Origin: Gammaproteobacteria bacterium
GTDB taxonomy: Bacteria > Pseudomonadota > Gammaproteobacteria > UBA9214
Assembly: GCA_029881775.1 (NCBI GenBank)
Contig: JAOULY010000064.1
Location: forward strand, 1-8,206
DNA length: 8,206 nucleotides
Reading direction: 5' to 3'
The notes below the pieces were generated by a model. The model was not told the DNA's origin. It saw only the letters and a program-made list of their open reading frames with translations, and ran no database searches. Below are positions 5,223 to 8,206 of this stretch, one piece after another. How positions within the stretch are numbered: the first letter of the stretch is position 1; every line of letters begins with the position of its first letter. Both the position numbers and the translations under genes were made by a program.

Positions 5223-6110
5223 ATGCAACATGTCATGAAAGATGCCAGCACGCCCCAGGCGCCGCTTACACGCCTGTTCCCCTTGCCCGCCGCGCAAACC
5301 GGGCTGGCTGGCCTGTATCTTGAACATCAGCTGCACACACGCGGAACAGTCGAGCGGCCTTTTGTATACAGTAATTTCATAACGTCACTGGATGGCCGTA
5401 TCGCCATTGCTGCCGCTGATCGCGATACCCGCGAAGTACCCCGCTCCATTACCAACCTGCGTGACTGGCGCCTGTACCAGGAACTCGCCGGTCAGGCCGA
5501 CATCCTGATTACCAGTGGCCGTTATATGCGCCAGAGCGCAAACGGCGAGGCGCAGGACACCTTACCGGTGGGCAGCCAGCCCGCTTACGCTGACATCCGG
5601 CATTGGCGACTTGATCAGGGACTGTCGGCACAGCCGGATATCGCCATCATGAGCGGCAGTCTCGATATACCACTGGACAGCCTGGCACCCTACCGACCAA
5701 GAAACATCATTGTCATTACCGGCAACGCCGCCGACCCTGTCCGGGCCAGGCAACTCGAGGATGCCGGTGTACGGCTTATGTATGCCGGTGATGGTGTGCG
5801 TGTCGATGGTGAGGAAATGATCAAACAGCTCGCAATGGCCGGGTACCGCAGCATCTATGCGATTGCCGGTCCGGGTGTATTCCACACACTGGTCGCGAGC
5901 GGGATGCTTGATCGTTTATACCTGACCTTCGCATGCCAGCTTCTGGGTGGGAAGGACTTCGACACCCTGTTGTACGGCGATGCGCTGCTTCCGGCTGCCA
6001 GCCTGTCGATGACAGCACTGCATCATGACCCGACTGAACCGGATGGCGGTCAGCTATTCGGTGTTTTCGAACCCGCGCCAGTCAGTCAAACTGCTCCTCG
6101 CACTGCCTGA
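5223..6110 (+). CDS. Stand-alone RibD C-terminal domain reductase (pyrimidine reductase-like)
   Basis: The 295-residue product belongs to the RibD_C/dihydrofolate-reductase-like fold, which in riboflavin synthesis reduces the ribosyl side chain of an aminopyrimidine with NADPH. Visible family features are PFVYSNFITSLDGRIA (46-61, start of the fold), a segment with DILITSGRYMR, the strand RNIIVITG, and the C-terminal AGPGVFHTLVASGMLDRLYLTF, which matches the nucleotide-binding Gly motif and following helix. The N-terminal deaminase domain of bifunctional RibD is absent; residues 1-45 are a short extension. No other rib gene is nearby, so the true substrate is uncertain. Start choice: ATG 5223 has GGAA 9 nt upstream; ATG 5235 and GTG 5184 are alternatives, and conserved sequence begins well after all three. 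Its last 29 bp overlap the end of the opposite-strand gene. Confidence 0.82.
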   Translation: MQHVMKDASTPQAPLTRLFPLPAAQTGLAGLYLEHQLHTRGTVERPFVYSNFITSLDGRIAIAAADRDTREVPRSITNLRDWRLYQELAGQADILITSGRYMRQSANGEAQDTLPVGSQPAYADIRHWRLDQGLSAQPDIAIMSGSLDIPLDSLAPYRPRNIIVITGNAADPVRARQLEDAGVRLMYAGDGVRVDGEEMIKQLAMAGYRSIYAIAGPGVFHTLVASGMLDRLYLTFACQLLGGKDFDTLLYGDALLPAASLSMTALHHDPTEPDGGQLFGVFEPAPVSQTAPRTA

Positions 6111-6507
6111 CGGCACGTCGAATAACGGCACGCGACACGACCGGGCCATGACCTATACCCTCGCAGCGCAGGGCTTCACGCTGCCAGTCCCGCCGGTTTG
6201 CCGCGACTTCAGGCCAGAAAGGATATGTTCGACACTGCAGGGGGCGCACCGGATATACCCTGCAGCGCCCGGCCTGATCGAGAAACACGCAGCGTTCGTC
6301 ACGACCGGGTCCCAGCACCAGTTCACCTTCTTCCAGGCGGGCCAGATAACGCCGCCTGAACCAGGCACGTGACAATCCGAGATGGTTACGAATGACCGAA
6401 GCCTCTTCCGGCGTCAGATAGACGTAGTATTCCCCGGCTGTTTCGCAGCACTTGCCACAGCCCGTACAGGAAAAACGCAATGACCCGGATTCAAAAAAAG
6501 GCTGCAT
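6082..6507 (-). CDS. YkgJ-family cysteine-cluster protein (putative Zn/Fe-binding)
   Basis: The 141-residue protein has the CxxCxxCC cluster of the YkgJ family at 14-21 (SCTGCGKCC), followed by further cysteines at 73, 82, 92 and 115 in the family pattern C-x8-C, with VYPVRPLQCRTYPFWP around Cys92. The family is predicted to bind zinc or an iron-sulfur cluster; its biochemical role is largely unknown. There is no signal peptide, so it is probably cytoplasmic. The frame stays open upstream to an ATG at 6606, but the ATG at 6505-6507 is chosen because it has GAGG 7 nt upstream, and the longer version adds 33 residues with no family resemblance. It is divergent from the Nudix gene across 111 bp and converges with the RibD-like gene with a 29-bp 3' overlap. 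Confidence 0.85.
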   Translation of the reverse strand: MQPFFESGSLRFSCTGCGKCCETAGEYYVYLTPEEASVIRNHLGLSRAWFRRRYLARLEEGELVLGPGRDERCVFLDQAGRCRVYPVRPLQCRTYPFWPEVAANRRDWQREALRCEGIGHGPVVSRAVIRRAVRQCEEQFD

Positions 6508-6618
6508 GGCAGCGCCTCGAAATAATGAACGCGCACACCCGGAATAGTGTCCAACACCTGTGTAATATACTATGCATAGCTGAACAATTTTCCACTGGTC
6601 AGGCAATTTCCAACAATC

Positions 6619-7158
6619 ATGATCTATTGCAGTAATTGCGGCAAACAGGTCGCCCGGAAAATTCCCGCCGGCGACTCAAGGCCGCGGCATGTCTGCGATG
6701 CGTGCAATACCATTCATTACCAGAATCCGAAGATCGTTGCCGGCTGCATACCGGTGTGGGATGACCGCCTGCTGTTATGCCGTCGCGCAATCGAGCCACG
6801 CCAGGGCCTCTGGACCCTGCCGGCCGGCTTCATGGAAAACGGCGAATCGACGGAACAGGCCGCTGCACGCGAAACCATGGAAGAGGCCTGTGCCACGGTC
6901 AGCGATCTGAGCCTCTACGGTGTTTTCAGCATCCCGCACATCAGCCAGGTCTATATGATGTTCCGCGCCAATCTCGCCGATGGAAAGTTCGCACCCGGCG
7001 AGGAAAGCCTCGAGGTTCGACTGTTCAATGAGGATGAAATCCCGTGGGACGAACTGGCGTTCCCGGTCGTCAGGCTGACCCTTGAACGCTACTTCAAAGA
7101 CATTCGTTCCAGAAATTTTCCGATCTACGTGGAAGACATCATTCGACATCCACGTTGA
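6619..7158 (+). CDS. Nudix hydrolase with N-terminal zinc ribbon
   Basis: This 179-residue hydrolase probably splits a nucleoside-diphosphate-linked compound; ADP-ribose, NADH or FAD type substrates are typical of relatives. The N-terminus is a zinc ribbon with Cys4, Cys7, Cys26 and Cys29. The Nudix box runs from Gly70: G-x5-E76-x7-R84-E85-x2-E88-E89, so the Mg2+-binding glutamates are intact. Position 91, usually Gly, is Cys here, giving the EEACA ending that I recall as common in this zinc-ribbon clade. The stretch GLWTLPAGFMENGE is characteristic. The start ATG 6619 has only a weak AGG about 15 nt upstream. A possible -10, TATACT, lies at 6566-6571, without a clear -35. The chalcone-isomerase-like gene follows after 29 bp, so the two are probably co-transcribed. 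Confidence 0.9.
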   Translation: MIYCSNCGKQVARKIPAGDSRPRHVCDACNTIHYQNPKIVAGCIPVWDDRLLLCRRAIEPRQGLWTLPAGFMENGESTEQAAARETMEEACATVSDLSLYGVFSIPHISQVYMMFRANLADGKFAPGEESLEVRLFNEDEIPWDELAFPVVRLTLERYFKDIRSRNFPIYVEDIIRHPR

Positions 7159-7187
7159 GACACCCGGGCATATGCAAGGAGAACGCC

Positions 7188-7760
7188 ATGAAATTACCAT
7201 CACTGTTTTTCGCACTCTGCATGATCATTACCAGCCAGCAACTTGCCGGCATGGAAACGGGCGGCGTCACGATACCCGAAACGATTTCTCTGCATGACAA
7301 TGATCACGTCCTGGTACTGAACGGCGCCGGCATCCGCAAGAAATTTTTCATGGACATCTACGCCGGCGCACTTTATCTGCCGGCCAAGAAGACCGACGCA
7401 ACGGCCATCATCAGTGATGATGGGCCGGCTGCCGTCGACATGCACATCATCCACAGCAACATCAGCAAGGAAAAGATCACCGGCGGCTGGGAAGATGGCC
7501 TGAAAGCGAACCTTGACCAGGACCGACTGGACGCGCTGCGACCCCGCCTTGACCGGTTCAACGCACTGTTCTCCGAAGTACGCGAAGGTGACATCATCCG
7601 TATCGCCTATCTGCCGGCATCCGGCACAGAGGTGCGCATCAACAACGAGCAACGCGGAACAATTGAGGGCAACGATTTCTTCCGGGCCCTGCTGGAAATC
7701 TGGCTGGGTTCCAGCCCGGTCAGCAAGTCGCTTAAAGCGGAAATGCTCGGTCTCGACTGA
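7188..7760 (+). CDS. Exported chalcone isomerase-like family protein
   Basis: The 190-residue protein has a cleavable signal (hydrophobic residues about 5-17, likely cut after SQQLAG) and then the bacterial chalcone isomerase-like fold: LVLNGAGIRKKFFMDIYAGALYLP near the start of the mature part, later GDIIRIAYLP, and a C-terminal EGNDFFRALLEIWLGSSPVSKSLKAEMLG, which is a strong family signature. Bacterial members are periplasmic and are not known to make flavonoids; a fatty-acid-like ligand has been suggested for the fold, but the function here is unknown. The ATG at 7188 is chosen over an in-frame upstream ATG at 7155 because AGGAG (7177-7181) sits 6 nt before it and the signal peptide then begins with MKLPS. 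It sits between the Nudix and dehydrogenase genes, 29 bp and 17 bp away. Confidence 0.88.
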   Translation: MKLPSLFFALCMIITSQQLAGMETGGVTIPETISLHDNDHVLVLNGAGIRKKFFMDIYAGALYLPAKKTDATAIISDDGPAAVDMHIIHSNISKEKITGGWEDGLKANLDQDRLDALRPRLDRFNALFSEVREGDIIRIAYLPASGTEVRINNEQRGTIEGNDFFRALLEIWLGSSPVSKSLKAEMLGLD

Positions 7761-7777
7761 CGGGATCCTGCCACTCC

Positions 7778-8206
7778 ATGCGCGGTGTTTTCCTTGATAC
7801 CAGCACCGTCACGGACGGTGACGTCGACCTGGGGCCGATTAGCGCCAGCCTGGACACGTGCACATACAATACGCTGACAGCGCCCGCTGATATTGCTGCG
7901 ACAATCCAGGATGCGGATATTGTGATCAGCAACAAGGCTGTCCTGGACGGCACCACGATCGGCACCGCACACAGGCTGAAACTGGTCTGTATTGCCGCAA
8001 CCGGTACCAACAATGTCGATCTGGAGGCCGCCCGCGCAGCAAACATCGACGTCTGCAATGTCCGCGCCTACGCAACGCCATCTGTCGTAGAGCATGTATT
8101 CATGCTGCTGCTGGCCCTGAATCGCCGGCTGTCGGAACATATTGCCGCCGTCAATCGGGGCGACTGGCAACACGCCAGCCGTTTCAGCATGCTCGATTTC
8201 CCGTTC
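7778..8206 (+). CDS. hprA: D-isomer-specific 2-hydroxyacid dehydrogenase (HprA-like), 3' end outside window
   Basis: The frame is open from ATG 7778 to the right edge, 143 codons without a stop. It is the N-terminal catalytic domain and start of the hinge of an NAD(P)-dependent D-2-hydroxyacid dehydrogenase. IAATGTNNVDLEAARAANI and VCNVRAYATPSVVEHVFML are hallmarks, and RGDWQHASRFSMLDFPF resembles hydroxypyruvate reductase/glycerate dehydrogenase HprA, which interconverts hydroxypyruvate and D-glycerate. The GxGxxG nucleotide motif and catalytic His lie beyond the window, so substrate is inferred from general likeness. The start has only a weak GGGA about 12 nt upstream and lies 17 bp after the previous stop, suggesting translation within the same operon. 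The family call is secure; the gene name is a best guess. Confidence 0.85.
   Translation, partial: MRGVFLDTSTVTDGDVDLGPISASLDTCTYNTLTAPADIAATIQDADIVISNKAVLDGTTIGTAHRLKLVCIAATGTNNVDLEAARAANIDVCNVRAYATPSVVEHVFMLLLALNRRLSEHIAAVNRGDWQHASRFSMLDFPF

Noticed and set aside
6508..6606. 33-residue N-terminal extension of the YkgJ-type protein
   Set aside because: ATG 6507 has a good GAGG, and the extension covers the probable divergent promoter region; family members begin just before the CxxCxxCC motif.
7607..8173. 188-codon minus-strand open frame across the chalcone-isomerase-like and dehydrogenase genes
   Set aside because: It spans the boundary of two convincing plus-strand genes and shows no domain.

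Overview
The window looks like a chromosomal stretch from a gammaproteobacterium. IspB, MlaA, MazG, Rsd/AlgQ, IscR/IscU and a proK-like tRNA-Pro(CGG) with an encoded CCA all resemble enterobacterial or pseudomonad relatives. Most genes are housekeeping genes. I see no transposase, phage gene, CRISPR array or toxin-antitoxin pair.

Layout. Positions 1-1545 (+) hold the 3' part of ispB, a tRNA-Pro that starts at the base after the ispB stop codon, and mlaA. Positions 1576-3760 (-) hold mazG, a Tat-exported DUF882/M15 peptidase of the YcbK/MepK type with its own terminator and promoter, and the anti-sigma-70 gene rsd. Positions 3761-4234 are an AT-rich intergenic region that ends in the promoter and structured leader of an iscR-iscU pair (4235-5093, +), which is closed by a strong terminator. 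A stand-alone RibD-type reductase gene (+) follows and overlaps tail to tail with a YkgJ-type Cys-cluster gene (-). From 6619 to the right edge, a Nudix hydrolase, an exported chalcone-isomerase-like protein and a D-2-hydroxyacid dehydrogenase (HprA-like, cut by the window end) form a closely spaced + strand run.

The most unusual part is 4079-5147. An IscR-family repressor keeps its DNA-binding half, including Glu43 and the RGPGGGY wing, but has none of the three cysteines (nor the histidine) that hold the [2Fe-2S] cluster in E. coli IscR. It is followed only by a complete IscU scaffold and then a terminator; iscS, iscA, hscBA and fdx are absent here. The promoter nevertheless carries a good match to a type 1 IscR operator, the class that needs the cluster-bound protein in E. 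coli. The 5' leader can fold into a hairpin plus a well-proportioned H-type pseudoknot whose last strand ends 3 nt before the iscR Shine-Dalgarno. Together this suggests a two-gene Fe-S scaffold operon with cluster-independent or second-regulator control, possibly with an RNA-level switch. The sequence facts are direct; the regulatory reading is inference.
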